From positions 1 through 64,000 of the forward strand of contig JAFMFH010000002.1 of NCBI GenBank assembly GCA_017856235.1: DNA of 64,000 nt. Direction: 5' to 3'. Under the pieces are notes generated by a model. That model did not search any database and was not told the DNA's origin. It saw nothing but the letters and a program-made list of their open reading frames with translations. This stretch comes from Flavobacteriaceae bacterium. GTDB lineage: Bacteria; Bacteroidota; Bacteroidia; Flavobacteriales; Flavobacteriaceae. A program made the translations under genes and the position numbers. Position 1 is the stretch's first letter, and each line of letters begins with the position of its first letter. Positions 63,780 to 64,000 of the stretch are shown one piece after another.

Positions 63780-64000
63780 TTATGCGCTTAATTCAACATT
63801 TTTAATTTTTGCATCGCCCCAAAGATTCTCAATATCATAATATTCTCTAATTTCTCTTTGAAAGACGTGAACAACTATATTTACATAATCAATTAGTACC
63901 CATTCTTGATTTTCATTTCCTTCAACACTAAATGGTTTTTCTTTTAGTTGTTTGCTTACATGTTTCCTAATAGAGCTCACAATTGCAGAAACATGAGTAT
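63780..64000 (-). CDS. rsfS: Ribosomal silencing factor RsfS (5' end cut by right edge)
   Basis: The frame reads open from the right edge and stops at 63780-63782. The visible 72 residues include THVSAIVSSIRKHVSKQLKEKPFSVEG and EWVLIDYVNIVVHVFQREIREYYDIENLWGDA, the C-terminal two thirds of RsfS (YbeB/Iojap), which binds ribosomal protein L14 and blocks subunit joining. A GTG at 63980 is an internal codon, not the start, because the family sequence continues upstream of it. Family length is about 120 residues. Confidence 0.9.
   Translation of the reverse strand, partial: THVSAIVSSIRKHVSKQLKEKPFSVEGNENQEWVLIDYVNIVVHVFQREIREYYDIENLWGDAKIKNVELSA

Noticed and set aside
1-64000. CRISPR arrays, transposases, integrases, phage genes, restriction or toxin-antitoxin systems
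   Set aside because: Looked for in all frames and gaps; no direct-repeat array or recognisable mobile or defence gene was found.

Overview
The window is an AT-rich, gene-dense chromosomal segment from a member of the Bacteroidota, most likely a small-genome marine flavobacterium (inference). The signs are TTTG / TAnnTTTG promoter boxes, Gram-negative lipid A and Kdo genes, many lipoproteins with short lipoboxes, a complete Na+-NQR operon with its ApbE flavin transferase, and a typical flavobacterial rsfS-ftsH-LUD-cdsA-psd gene order. No insertion sequence, prophage, CRISPR array or rRNA was seen. There is one tRNA, Leu(TAG). No gap between genes exceeds about 180 bp.

Layout: 1-1.6 kb holds the tail of a short-chain dehydrogenase and two tandem secreted paralogues of unknown function. 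1.6-7.9 kb is a glycerol / glycerol-3-phosphate operon (glpK, glpD, glpF, an SDR, a lipoprotein GDPD, a UPF0173 hydrolase, a DUF2834 protein). 8-17.7 kb is mixed housekeeping: M48 protease, glycosylasparaginase, a coiled-coil protein, NIF3, lpxK, lipA, an Nramp-like transporter, ruvC and an M20 dipeptidase. 17.8-24.3 kb carries tRNA-Leu, two amidohydrolases, alkaline phosphatase, waaA and a sugar aminotransferase. 24.3-32 kb holds fabD-folA-thyA-DUF151, pdhB, hppA, a PKD lipoprotein and a deoxynucleoside kinase.

32-36.1 kb is a methionine/SAM operon (metK, metY, a metX-like gene, osmC) behind a SAM-II-type riboswitch. 36.1-41.5 kb is a phenylalanine/tyrosine operon (pheA, tyrA, DAHP synthase-chorismate mutase, aminotransferase, then rsmG and a cyclophilin). 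In front of pheA lies what looks like a complete ribosome-mediated attenuator: a promoter, a 19-residue leader peptide in which 8 residues are Phe or Tyr, and a strong terminator hairpin ending three bases before the pheA start. This is the most striking regulatory element in the window.

41.5-50 kb holds pruA and nqrABCDEF-apbE. 50-57.3 kb carries a methyltransferase, map, a thioredoxin-like lipoprotein, gpmI, rsgA, dtd, murB and an aminotransferase. 57.3-64 kb carries valS and the psd-cdsA-LUD-ftsH-rsfS operon, cut by the right edge. Genes are packed tightly: same-strand neighbours often overlap by 1-8 bp, and all ten convergent junctions lie between a 15-bp overlap and a 3-bp gap, with no terminator hairpin seen between them. 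Several promoter boxes lie only 4-7 bp from the start codon, suggesting leaderless mRNAs.
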